Shown piece after piece: positions 1 to 6,864 of a stretch of 64,000 nucleotides of DNA (within the stretch, counting starts at the first letter, position 1; every line of letters begins with the position of its first letter). The translations under genes and the position numbers were made by a program. The notes beneath the pieces were generated by a model, which worked only from the letters and a program-made list of their open reading frames with translations, was not told where the DNA came from and ran no database searches. Source of the DNA: Longimicrobiales bacterium (lineage in GTDB: Bacteria; Gemmatimonadota; Gemmatimonadetes; Longimicrobiales; Gaopeijiaceae); the NCBI GenBank assembly GCA_958295645.1, contig OY282361.1:1950501-2014500 (forward strand), read 5' to 3'.

Positions 1-300
1 GGCTTCGTACGCCATCCGAAGAGCCGCGATGTCGAAGCCCCGGGCCAGGGCCGCGCCGTCGAGGAAGAATCCCCGCACGTCGTCGTGGTACTGGGCCGCG
101 AAGGCCTCGAAGTCGCCTTGCGACCAAGCTTCGACCGTGGCTTGGACGGCGGCCCGCACCTGCGCTTCCGCATCTTGCGCCGGCGACAGGCGGCCCGGCC
201 CAGTTCGTTCGCCGCTTTCGGCGCCCCCCATCTCCCAGCCCATCGCCAAGCCGACCGGCAAGGCCACCAACGCCAAGCCAACCGCGAATGCGCGCTTCAT
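1..300 (-). CDS. SnoaL/NTF2-like (DUF4440-type) exported protein, 3' part missing
   Basis: The reverse strand is open for 100 codons from an ATG at 298-300 to the window edge, so the C-terminus lies outside. Residues 1-24 look like a signal or anchor segment (basic start MKR, then a hydrophobic stretch ending near GWEMGG). The following part has the look of SnoaL/DUF4440 cone-fold proteins: QVRAAVQATVEAWSQGDFEA followed by a tyrosine-histidine-aspartate stretch (AQYHDD). Family members include steroid-isomerase-like enzymes and many proteins of unknown role, so no reaction can be assigned. The gene is divergent from the exporter at 587, and the roughly 286-base gap presumably carries both promoters. 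Confidence 0.7.
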   Translation of the reverse strand, partial: MKRAFAVGLALVALPVGLAMGWEMGGAESGERTGPGRLSPAQDAEAQVRAAVQATVEAWSQGDFEAFAAQYHDDVRGFFLDGAALARGFDIAALRMAYEA

Positions 301-586
301 CCTCGAACCAGCCACGTCCACCTCCCCTGTCCCGTCCCGCGTCCTCTTCGGCATCGCTCGTCCATAAGATAAGCTTTGGGGCAAGGGGGAGCCGTTTGGA
401 GGGCAAGAGGGAGCAGTTTCACCGGCGCCGGAGGCGGCTGAAAGGGCCGGTGGTCCAGTCCCGCCAGTGGTTCAGATGGTCACGAGTGGTCCCGCCCCAT
501 TAGCGGTCCGGTGCCATTAGCGATCCGGGTCCATTCGCCGGTCCCGCGGCGGCGGCCCCCCGCGAAGGCTAGGACGAGGAAGCCAA

Positions 587-2785
587 ATGTTCCGTTTCAT
601 GCAGAATCGTAGGATGCGTTGGATGTTGCCGGGCGCTTCGATGGTTGCCGCGGCCGTGCTGCTCGCGGGTGTCGGGGTGGCGGTGGACTTGGCGCCGCGC
701 GTCGAGGCCGACTTTTTCTTCGCGCCGGGCGACCCGCAACTGCGCGAGTCCCGCGAACTGGCGGAGCGCTATCCTGCGGGCGAAACGCTGATCGTGCGAG
801 CGGGCGCCCCCGACCCGGAGACCCGCGGCTACTTGGCCCAGCTGGACGCCTTGGGCCGTTCGCTGGATTCGGTCCCGGGCGTGGCGGAGGTGTTTTCCGC
901 GGCCAACCAGGACCGCAGGAGCCCGTTGTGGAGCCGCGTCCTGACGCCGACGGGGGACGAAGCGACCAACGTGGTGGTGCAGTTGGCGGAGGAGTACGAC
1001 CCGGAAGCGCTGGCGGTGGAGGTTCAGGCCGTGCTGGACGCTCACGGCCGCCCGGACTTCGCCTTGGCGGCCTCGGGCGTGCCCTTGATCGTCGAGCTGA
1101 TCCGGCGGGGGTTGGCTCGCGACTTGGCGGTGTTCAGCACAGTGGCGTTGTTCGTCTTCGGTCTCGTCGCGACGCTGGCGTACCGGGACGCGCGCCTCGT
1201 GGCGGGGACGCTCCTGGCCTGCCTGTCCGCCAGCGCGGCGACGTTGCTGGCGGCCTCCGCGGCCGGCATCGGGGTGGGCCTGCTGACGGCGAACGTCGCC
1301 ACGATCGTGTTCGTCCTGACGCTGTCGCACACGGTGTTCCTCGCGGCCAACTGGCGGGCGGCGGCGAGGGGAGACATGGGGGGGGCGGGCGGGCGCGGGC
1401 GGGCGGCGGAGGCCGTCGCTCGCACGATTCGGCCTTCGTTCTGGTGCATGATCACCACGTTGCTGGGGTTCTCGAGCCTGCTGCTGGCTCCGGCACGACC
1501 TCTGCGCGAACTGGGCGCCGCGGGGGCCATCGGCACGGCCGTCGCGTTCGCCAGCGCGTTCTTGATCCTGCCGGCTTGGCTGGCGCGCGGCGGGAACGGG
1601 CGGCTCGGAGGACGGCGGCAGCCCGGCGGGTCCCGGCCCCACGCTGGCCCGGCCGCAGCGGAGCCCGGGTGGCCGGCGCGGCTCCCGGCCCTCGGCGCCA
1701 CCGCTCTGGTCGTGCTGGGCCTCGCGGCAGCCGGGGTCGGGACCGGCCTCTGGCGCCTCGAAACCGATCCCTCGCTGCTCGGCTACTTCGACCGCTCCGG
1801 GCCGATTCGCTCGGGGCTGGAACTCGTCGACCGCGACGGCGGCAGCAGCCCGCTGCTCTTCGCGGTCGGCGCCAGCGACGGCGGACGCCTCGACAACATG
1901 GCGGCCTACGAACGGATGTGGGAATTCCAAGATTCCCTGGAAGCCGATCCGGCCACGGGCATCGTGTTGTCGCCGGCGCCGCTCCTGGCCCACGCCCGCA
2001 CGCAACCGTTGGCCCGCTTTCTCCCGGTCTCGATCCTCCTCGGGTTGCTGGACCGGTCCGAGGCCGGCAGCGTCGCGTCGGGCTACGTTCGCGAAGACCG
2101 GCGCGAAGCGCTCTACTCGATTCGCATGATCGAGGCGGGTCGGCGCGAAGACCGAAGCGCGACGATCGCAAGGCTCGCCGCCCACGCGGAAGCTGCCGGT
2201 CTGCAAGTCCGCGCGACCGGCGGACTCTACGAACTCCAGGACCGCCTCGGCGGACTGCTGGCGGCGAGCTTGAAGATCGGCATCGGGGGCCTTCTCCTGC
2301 TCTTCCTGGTCGTGGGACTGCGCGTCTCCGGCAACGTGGCCGGGGCTTGCGCCATGCTGGCCTGCCTAGTCGCAGTCCCCGCCGTCGTTCTCGGCGTCTT
2401 CGGCCATCTGGGCATCGCGGTGGACATCGTCGCTTCGCCCGCCGCCAACGTCGCCTTGGCACTGGGCGTGGACTCCATGATTCACATCGCGATGCGGGCT
2501 CGAGACCTCCGCCAGGCCGCGGGGCCGCCGTCTCCTCGGAGCGGCCGCTCCTCCCGGGAGGCGTGGGCCGCCGCCCGCACCAGCCTCGCCAAGCCGGTGG
2601 CCACGGCCTGCGCGATCATCTGCATGGGGTTCGGCATATTCGTCCTCTCGGACTTTCCCCCCACGCGCCGGTTCGGCCTCGCCGTCGTGCTCGGCACGTT
2701 CACGGCCGCGGTCGCCGCTCTGTTCGTGCTGCCCGCGCTCGCGCACGGGTTCCGTCGAAGAGGCGGTCTCGCTAGAGGCTCATGA
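587..2785 (+). CDS. MMPL/RND-family membrane transporter
   Basis: 732 residues, with the two-repeat plan of MMPL/RND permeases. One membrane span near residues 14-32 is followed by an extracytoplasmic domain to about 160, a bundle of five spans (about 175-345), another span near 365-390, a second soluble domain, and a last bundle from about 560 to the C-terminus. Charged residues sit inside the fourth-span regions, as expected for proton-coupled members. Such proteins export lipids, hopanoids or hydrophobic compounds across the inner membrane. The substrate cannot be told. No periplasmic adaptor or outer-membrane channel is adjacent, which fits MMPL/HpnN-like proteins better than a tripartite drug pump. 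Its 3' end overlaps the convergent permease gene by 14 bases. Confidence 0.85.
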   Translation: MFRFMQNRRMRWMLPGASMVAAAVLLAGVGVAVDLAPRVEADFFFAPGDPQLRESRELAERYPAGETLIVRAGAPDPETRGYLAQLDALGRSLDSVPGVAEVFSAANQDRRSPLWSRVLTPTGDEATNVVVQLAEEYDPEALAVEVQAVLDAHGRPDFALAASGVPLIVELIRRGLARDLAVFSTVALFVFGLVATLAYRDARLVAGTLLACLSASAATLLAASAAGIGVGLLTANVATIVFVLTLSHTVFLAANWRAAARGDMGGAGGRGRAAEAVARTIRPSFWCMITTLLGFSSLLLAPARPLRELGAAGAIGTAVAFASAFLILPAWLARGGNGRLGGRRQPGGSRPHAGPAAAEPGWPARLPALGATALVVLGLAAAGVGTGLWRLETDPSLLGYFDRSGPIRSGLELVDRDGGSSPLLFAVGASDGGRLDNMAAYERMWEFQDSLEADPATGIVLSPAPLLAHARTQPLARFLPVSILLGLLDRSEAGSVASGYVREDRREALYSIRMIEAGRREDRSATIARLAAHAEAAGLQVRATGGLYELQDRLGGLLAASLKIGIGGLLLLFLVVGLRVSGNVAGACAMLACLVAVPAVVLGVFGHLGIAVDIVASPAANVALALGVDSMIHIAMRARDLRQAAGPPSPRSGRSSREAWAAARTSLAKPVATACAIICMGFGIFVLSDFPPTRRFGLAVVLGTFTAAVAALFVLPALAHGFRRRGGLARGS

Positions 2786-3518
2786 TTTTGTCTTCGCGAC
2801 GATACGTTTCGATCGCGGTTCGCGTCCAGCGCAACGAGATCGCAATCAAGAGAGCCGAGACGGCCGGGAGAGCCGCAATCAAGGCGACGATCGCGAGGGG
2901 AGAACGCAGCCAATCGACCACACTGCTTGGCGTCTCCATGTTCAAGTACGGCGCCAAGAGGGGATCGAGCAATCGTTCTCCGACAAATTCTCCGACAAAG
3001 ATGAAGGCAACCAATCCCATGAGGCCCCACATCATCAACCTTTCGGTGCCAAACCGCAGGGTGATCGCCGAGCAGAGACACGTGGCGACCCACAGGACGA
3101 AGCAGAGCCCCGATGCTGCGAGGGCGAATCCCGTCGGCTCTTCGCCCCCGATCCACAAGTAGCCCGGCCAGAGATAGGGCGATACCAGCGCAACCGCGAC
3201 AAGCGCATACAGAAGACCGACCACGGCCCTAGCCCTTGCGTGCACGTAGCCCGTGACAGGAAGCGCCTTCAGGAATTCAAGATCTCCCGAAAGTCGATCC
3301 TTGAGACTCGTCCCGAAGCTGATGCTCATGGGCGTCGACACCGTGACCAGCAACGCCACGACGAGCAATGGCAGCGAGTCGCTCCGAAATCGCGCGGCGG
3401 CCAACGGCAGGACGATCCCGCAACAGACAAACGCAATGCCTTGCTTCGCCGTTCGCTGGAGTTCGAGAACGACCAGCCGGCGGAAAGCCAAACTAGACTT
3501 GGGATTGAAGCGTTGCAT
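2772..3518 (-). CDS. ABC-2 type transporter permease
   Basis: 248 residues with about six hydrophobic spans (around 25-45, 50-65, 95-120, 130-155, 160-185 and 210-235) and no ATPase motifs. It starts inside the end of the ATPase gene (26-base overlap, ATG at 3518) and so forms a translationally coupled two-component exporter. It is the last gene of the minus-strand run that begins with the C39 peptidase at 7491. Separate ATPase and permease genes resemble bacteriocin-immunity or peptide-efflux transporters rather than fused peptidase-containing exporters. Export of, or self-protection from, the small peptides encoded upstream is inferred from position only. Confidence 0.8.
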   Translation of the reverse strand: MQRFNPKSSLAFRRLVVLELQRTAKQGIAFVCCGIVLPLAAARFRSDSLPLLVVALLVTVSTPMSISFGTSLKDRLSGDLEFLKALPVTGYVHARARAVVGLLYALVAVALVSPYLWPGYLWIGGEEPTGFALAASGLCFVLWVATCLCSAITLRFGTERLMMWGLMGLVAFIFVGEFVGERLLDPLLAPYLNMETPSSVVDWLRSPLAIVALIAALPAVSALLIAISLRWTRTAIETYRREDKIMSL

Positions 3519-4209
3519 AGAGCAGTTCGTGGAGAGGCTTGTCGGGGTCTCGCGCTCGGATCTCGCTTACCGAGTTGTCGGCCACTAGACGGCCGTTCTT
3601 CAAGAAGACCACTCGGTCGGCGATCCATTCCACATCTTCCAGGATGTGACTGGAGAACAAGACGAGGCGGTCGCCGCCGATTGGTGCGCACTGGTCGATG
3701 ACCGCCAGCAGCTCGCCGCGCATGAGCGGATCGATGGCGGATGTGGGCTCGTCGAGCGCCAGAAGCGGCGGGCGATGCGCTTCGGCGGCCACCAGAGAGA
3801 GCTTGACCTTCATGCCTTTCGAGAGGGTCCCCACCTTGGCGCCGACAGGCAGTTCGACCCGCTCGAGCAGCTCGTAGGCGTAGTCGCGGTCCCACGCGGG
3901 GAAGAAGTCGGCCAAGAAGCGAAGGTGGGCCGCCACCGTCATCCACCCGAACGCGTGGAGCCGCTCCGGCAGATAGCCGACCGACGCGCGCATTCCCGGC
4001 ACCAAGTCTCGTACTTCCCGGCCGTCGATTTCGATGCGGCCGCCGTACTCGGGCAACTGTCCGGAGACCGCCTTGAGAGTCGTGCTCTTCCCCGCGCCGT
4101 TGGCGCCGACAATTGCGACGCGTTCGCCGGGCGACAACTCCAGGTCGAACGGTTCCAGCTCGAAGGCCGGATAGCGGACGCCGAACCGCTGGAAGCTGAT
4201 TGCGGGCAT
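3493..4209 (-). CDS. ABC transporter ATP-binding protein of the peptide locus
   Basis: 238 residues with Walker A GANGAGKST at about 35-43. The signature region is atypical (LSKGMKVKLSL instead of LSGGQ), followed by Walker B LLALDEPTSAIDP and an H-loop SSH. The LSKGMK form is common in BcrA/CcmA-like and immunity ATPases. The ATG at 4209 lies 9 bases after the upstream stop, with AAGGAG directly between, so the start is well supported. It pairs with the permease that begins within its 3' end. Likely role: energising export of, or immunity to, the peptides made upstream in the same operon. The role is inferred; the ATPase identity is firm. Confidence 0.88.
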   Translation of the reverse strand: MPAISFQRFGVRYPAFELEPFDLELSPGERVAIVGANGAGKSTTLKAVSGQLPEYGGRIEIDGREVRDLVPGMRASVGYLPERLHAFGWMTVAAHLRFLADFFPAWDRDYAYELLERVELPVGAKVGTLSKGMKVKLSLVAAEAHRPPLLALDEPTSAIDPLMRGELLAVIDQCAPIGGDRLVLFSSHILEDVEWIADRVVFLKNGRLVADNSVSEIRARDPDKPLHELLYATLQSQV

Positions 4210-4218
4210 GATCTCCTT

Positions 4219-4896
4219 CTAGGTCAGCAGAGTGGCGCGCAGGGCCGCGGTCGCCACGACGGCCGCCCACAACGCCGCCGCAAGGGCGGCCGCCGAACGC
4301 ACCCGCAACGCAAGCGCGTTCCCGATGGCCAACGAAACAAAAATCGCCCAGGCCAGATGCGCCAGCGACACCGTCTGGGCGGCCGCCACAAGCGCCGGGC
4401 GGTCGGGCGAGACGAGGCTCGACAGGCCGAGGGCGTTGGTCAGCGCCGCGCCGGAAGGCTCCCCTGCCCCGCCGGCCAAGCGCAAGTAGAGGGGCCCGAA
4501 GACGCCCCGCAACGCAACGATCGCCTCGCCGTAGAGGAAGATCGAGAGCAGTTGCCGAAACCGCGCTTCCCGTTCCAGCAGCGCCAGAAGCGACCAAGCG
4601 AGGGCGGTCAGCAGGCCGGCCTTCGTCAACAGGACGACCGGCGCCAAGATGGTCATCGCCCAGAACACGACCTGTCCCGCGGCCGCGGCGGCGCCGTCCT
4701 GCGCCGCCGCGCCGCCCAACAACAGCGTCCGCAACGAAAGCGCGGCAGCCGCGGAGACGATCCATCCGGCCGCCAGCGGAGGCGCCAGGGGCGCGCGGTC
4801 GCGGATGTCGTCCAGGCTGGGGATCAAGAGGCTGAAGAACGTCTTGACCCGCGGCGCTCGTTCGGGCGCCGCCGCGCGACTCCGACGTGTCTTCAT
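4219..4896 (-). CDS. Yip1-like multispanning membrane protein
   Basis: 225 residues. A basic N-terminus (MKTRRSRAAAPERAPRVK) is followed by a short FFSLLIPSLDDIRDRAPL segment and five or so alanine/leucine-rich membrane spans, the arrangement of Yip1-domain proteins. The ATG at 4894-4896 overlaps the stop of the thioredoxin-like gene as ATGA, and the ABC ATPase follows after 9 bases, so it is locked into the operon. Bacterial Yip1-like proteins have no settled biochemical role but recur beside ABC transporters. Here it could be an accessory subunit of the exporter or part of self-immunity. I chose this start rather than the longer in-frame extension because of the overlap. Confidence 0.7.
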   Translation of the reverse strand: MKTRRSRAAAPERAPRVKTFFSLLIPSLDDIRDRAPLAPPLAAGWIVSAAAALSLRTLLLGGAAAQDGAAAAAGQVVFWAMTILAPVVLLTKAGLLTALAWSLLALLEREARFRQLLSIFLYGEAIVALRGVFGPLYLRLAGGAGEPSGAALTNALGLSSLVSPDRPALVAAAQTVSLAHLAWAIFVSLAIGNALALRVRSAAALAAALWAAVVATAALRATLLT

Positions 4897-5429
4897 CTTG
4901 CCATTCCCACTTCGTCCATGGCCTCGAATAGCTGCGCCCGCGTGGATTGGCCCACGCGCACCAGCCGAACGGTGTCCGCGCGGTCGACCCAATACGTGGC
5001 CGGGACGTAGCGGACCGAAAGGCTCTTGGCGATGCTGCCGTCCCCGTCCGCCACGGTTTGGGCGCGCAGCGCCGACGGCACCCACGGCATTCCGTCCATT
5101 TTCGACGTGGCGGCGGAGATCACCCACACGTTGGCGCGAACGCCCTCGTCGAGCATCTTGCTCCAGCGCGCAAGCTCTTCCTTGCAGTGTGGGCACGTGT
5201 GGGTAGCGTAGATCAGCGCGGCCGGTCTCTGCAGACCGGGATCGGATCGCCACGCCGACCCGTCTGCGCCCTCCGCCGCCAACTCCGGAAGGGGCCACGG
5301 GGGCTTCGGGCCTCCGGGCTGCGCCTTCCGTCCAAGCAGCAACAACGAGGCCACGACGCACGCGGCTGCGCCCAGTCCAATCAGGATCGCCGCCTTCTTG
5401 CGGTCTCGGACCGCATTCTTCGTTTTCAT
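4893..5429 (-). CDS. membrane-anchored thioredoxin-like protein with CPHC motif
   Basis: 178 residues. Basic start MKTKNAVRDRKK, one membrane span at about 13-33, a proline-rich linker, then a thioredoxin fold with redox motif CPHC at 79-82 in the context ATHTCPHCKEEL, and a later cis-proline region YVPATYW. CPHC is the DsbA-type active site and suggests an oxidising or shuffling activity facing the periplasm. The gene directly follows the Cys-rich peptide genes and overlaps the Yip1-like gene by ATGA. Disulfide formation in the secreted peptides is therefore an attractive but unproven role. A TlpA-like reductase is the alternative. Confidence 0.82.
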   Translation of the reverse strand: MKTKNAVRDRKKAAILIGLGAAACVVASLLLLGRKAQPGGPKPPWPLPELAAEGADGSAWRSDPGLQRPAALIYATHTCPHCKEELARWSKMLDEGVRANVWVISAATSKMDGMPWVPSALRAQTVADGDGSIAKSLSVRYVPATYWVDRADTVRLVRVGQSTRAQLFEAMDEVGMAR

Positions 5430-5531
5430 TTTCGAATAGTCTCCAAGGGTCTTGGCCCGAGCCGCGCGGCGAGCGCAGCCCGGGCCGGTTCACTTCATCT
5501 CGCAGTCAACAACCGGAACCCGCAGTTGCGG

Positions 5532-5759
5532 CTAACGTATGCCGCAGAGACCGCAGAACGGCGAAAACGGATTCCAGATCGGGGTGAGGCAGAAATAGCA
5601 GATGTTGAACCAACTGCCGGTATCCTCTTGCTCGTAGCAGTTGATCCTTGTGTCTTCCTGCGACTGCAGGGACGCTGGCGTCGTTCCGAGCGCAGCCGCG
5701 TTGGCAACCGCCAGAACGAGAAGAAGGCGAGAGAACTTCTTGGCGTACTTGGTCTTCAT
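5532..5759 (-). CDS. small secreted Cys-rich peptide 1 (candidate bacteriocin or RiPP precursor)
   Basis: 75 codons, with a strong ribosome site (GGAGG, then AAAAA before the ATG at 5759). The N-terminus MKTKYAKKFSR plus a hydrophobic core and AALG is a clear Sec signal. It shares about 30 of 35 leading residues with the peptide at 5884-6105, up to PASLQSQE. After this the sequence diverges, but both keep the order C-X11/12-CXXC-X8/11-CXXC in an aromatic-rich tail (here NCYEQED, ICYFC and FCGLC). A conserved leader with a variable, five-Cys mature part is typical of processed peptide families. I do not recognise the family. The thioredoxin-like gene follows about 100 bases downstream. Confidence 0.75.
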   Translation of the reverse strand: MKTKYAKKFSRLLLVLAVANAAALGTTPASLQSQEDTRINCYEQEDTGSWFNICYFCLTPIWNPFSPFCGLCGIR

Positions 5760-5807
5760 TTTTTCCTCCGAGTTGGAAATGGATTGCTCACAAGCTTCGA
5801 TATGGTG

Positions 5808-5870
5808 GCCCGGGACCGCAAAGAAGCGAACTCCCGGGCTGGTTTTCCTCACCTTGCCACAGTTGGCAAG
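5808..5870 (-). promoter_or_regulatory. two hairpins between peptide genes 2 and 1
   Basis: In the minus-strand transcript, 13 bases after the stop of peptide 2, there is a 6-bp stem with 6-base loop (arms 5853-5858 and 5865-5870). A second inverted repeat follows: GCCCGGGA at 5808-5815 against TCCCGGGC at 5832-5839, a perfect 8-bp stem whose loop has a further CGC/GCG pair. There is no U-tract, so they are not textbook terminators. They may stabilise the upstream message or attenuate read-through, giving different peptide doses. Seen in sequence; function inferred. Confidence 0.45.
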
Positions 5871-5883
5871 CGTTGGTCCTCGC

Positions 5884-6105
5884 CTATCTCCCACCGTTGA
5901 AGTAGCACTTCAAGCAGAAGATGTCCCACGAGAACCAGTGGCAGAACATGCAGGCCGCGGACCACTCGCCCTTCTCGACCGGGTAGCACGGCGGTGGGCC
6001 CTCCTGAGACTGCAGGGACGCCGGCGCTGCTCCGAGCGCGGCCGCGTTGGCGACGGCCAGGACGAGCACGAAGCGAGAGAACTTCTTTGCATACTTGGTC
6101 TTCAT
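5884..6105 (-). CDS. small secreted Cys-rich peptide 2 (paralogue of peptide 1)
   Basis: 73 codons from the ATG at 6105, with GGAG nine bases upstream. The signal segment MKTKYAKKFSRFVLVLAVAN and the linker to LQSQE are nearly identical to peptide 1. The tail differs but keeps one Cys, then CMFC, then CLKC, in a Trp/Phe-rich context, and ends in FNGGR. The pair is a recent tandem duplication with a preserved leader and diversified mature region, a signature of bacteriocin-like or toxin-like precursors. The longer reading frame beginning at 6165 was not used, because its extra residues have no counterpart in peptide 1. Confidence 0.75.
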   Translation of the reverse strand: MKTKYAKKFSRFVLVLAVANAAALGAAPASLQSQEGPPPCYPVEKGEWSAACMFCHWFSWDIFCLKCYFNGGR

Positions 6106-6168
6106 TTTGGTTTCTCCGAGATGGAATGGATTGTTGATTCTTGACTGGCGCGTTGTCGCGAGCATCGA

Positions 6169-6540
6169 CTAGAAGAAGGCTTGATAACACGCCAACGCGC
6201 AGGCGGGAACGATGGTTCCCACGGGGGACATCATCAGCAGGGCCAGTCCCAGCAAGCTGCTGCCGCCTAAAGCGAGGATTCCGGCAGTGCAGCCTATGCA
6301 CGAAATCTTCTTCCAAAAGCCGGCTCCGACGACGTCGGCGACCTGCTGTCCGGCAACGGCCAAGTCGGCGTCGGCGTTTTCAAGGCCGAATGCCGACGTG
6401 TACTGCGCCGTTCCTTCCAAGTTCGAAGTCCGGGAGACTTCGGCAACGAGAACTTCCCCTGTGGCCGCGGCTGGCGGCGAAGCGCCGGACGAGATGCCGG
6501 CCGCGACAAGTCCCGTTGCGATTGCGATTGCGATGGACAT
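6169..6540 (-). CDS. 123-residue precursor with double-glycine-like leader and hydrophobic four-Cys core
   Basis: ATG at 6540 with GAAAGG upstream. Residues 1-26 are hydrophobic and Ala-rich. The middle is acidic. Residues 60-74 (LAVAGQQVADVVGAG) match the spacing of C39-type leaders: hydrophobic residues at -12, -7 and -4 and GA at -2/-1 if cut after residue 73. The core then starts GFWKKIS and contains CIGC at 81-84, 29 mostly apolar Gly-rich residues, and CALAC at 114-118. The amphipathic start plus Gly-rich hydrophobic Cys core is like class II or halocin-C8-type bacteriocins, though I cannot show homology. The C39 peptidase gene is 325 bases upstream in the same run. Confidence 0.72.
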   Translation of the reverse strand: MSIAIAIATGLVAAGISSGASPPAAATGEVLVAEVSRTSNLEGTAQYTSAFGLENADADLAVAGQQVADVVGAGFWKKISCIGCTAGILALGGSSLLGLALLMMSPVGTIVPACALACYQAFF

Positions 6541-6571
6541 TCGATGATCCTTTCGTCCGTGGAGAGCGTCG

Positions 6572-6730
6572 TCAGAAGAGGCTTGCGCATACGGCCACGC
6601 ATCCTACAGCAGCGGCCGTCGACCCCGGGGTCGCCGCGGCAACCAGGATTGCGGCCCCGCCGCCCATCACCAGAGCGACGCCAGCGGCCACGCAGCCTCC
6701 GCATCCGAGTATCCGCAACACCGTACCCAT
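6572..6730 (-). CDS. 52-residue hydrophobic four-Cys peptide (paralogue of the 123-residue core)
   Basis: ATG at 6728-6730, sharing its A with the stop of the 43-codon gene before it (TGATG), so translation is coupled. The peptide begins MGTVLRILG and carries CGGC at 10-13, then 30 small apolar residues, then CVAVC. This is the same CXXC-X29/30-CXXXC plan as the core of the neighbouring 123-residue precursor, and the residues before the first Cys also align. It lacks an obvious leader of its own. The leader may be supplied by the preceding open frame, or the peptide may be matured as it stands. Real coding is supported by the shared architecture and the coupling. Confidence 0.65.
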   Translation of the reverse strand: MGTVLRILGCGGCVAAGVALVMGGGAAILVAAATPGSTAAAVGCVAVCASLF

Positions 6731-6861
6731 CAGCGGCCTCCAATCGAGTGTGCGCGCGCAATCACGCGCACGGCGGCGACCGTCGCCGCGTCCTTGCCGC
6801 CTTCTTCCGGGCGGCTCCGGGCTTGGCCCATGCCATGGGCTCTGAAGCGATGCTTCGTCAT
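6730..6861 (-). CDS. 43-codon charged peptide ending in IGGR, coupled to the 52-residue peptide
   Basis: A near-perfect ribosome site (AAGGAGG, six bases, ATG at 6861) lies at the very end of the C39 gene, and the start is 3 bases after that gene's stop. The product starts MTKHRFRAHGMGQ, is rich in Arg, His and Ala, and ends ARAHSIGGR. Its stop overlaps the start of the hydrophobic peptide by one base. The best reading is a leader-like polypeptide ending in a double glycine whose core sits in the next frame. It could be a split leader/core pair, a programmed frameshift or a recent frameshift mutation. Nothing recognisable by family. Confidence 0.5.
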   Translation of the reverse strand: MTKHRFRAHGMGQARSRPEEGGKDAATVAAVRVIARAHSIGGR

Positions 6862-6864
6862 GTC

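Noticed and set aside
29..503. Plus-strand small frames at the left edge
   Set aside because: They are antisense to a protein with a signal peptide and SnoaL-like sequence on the minus strand.
5884..6165. Longer 93-residue version of peptide 2
   Set aside because: The extra 20 residues have no ribosome site and no match in the paralogue, whose start aligns exactly with the ATG at 6105.
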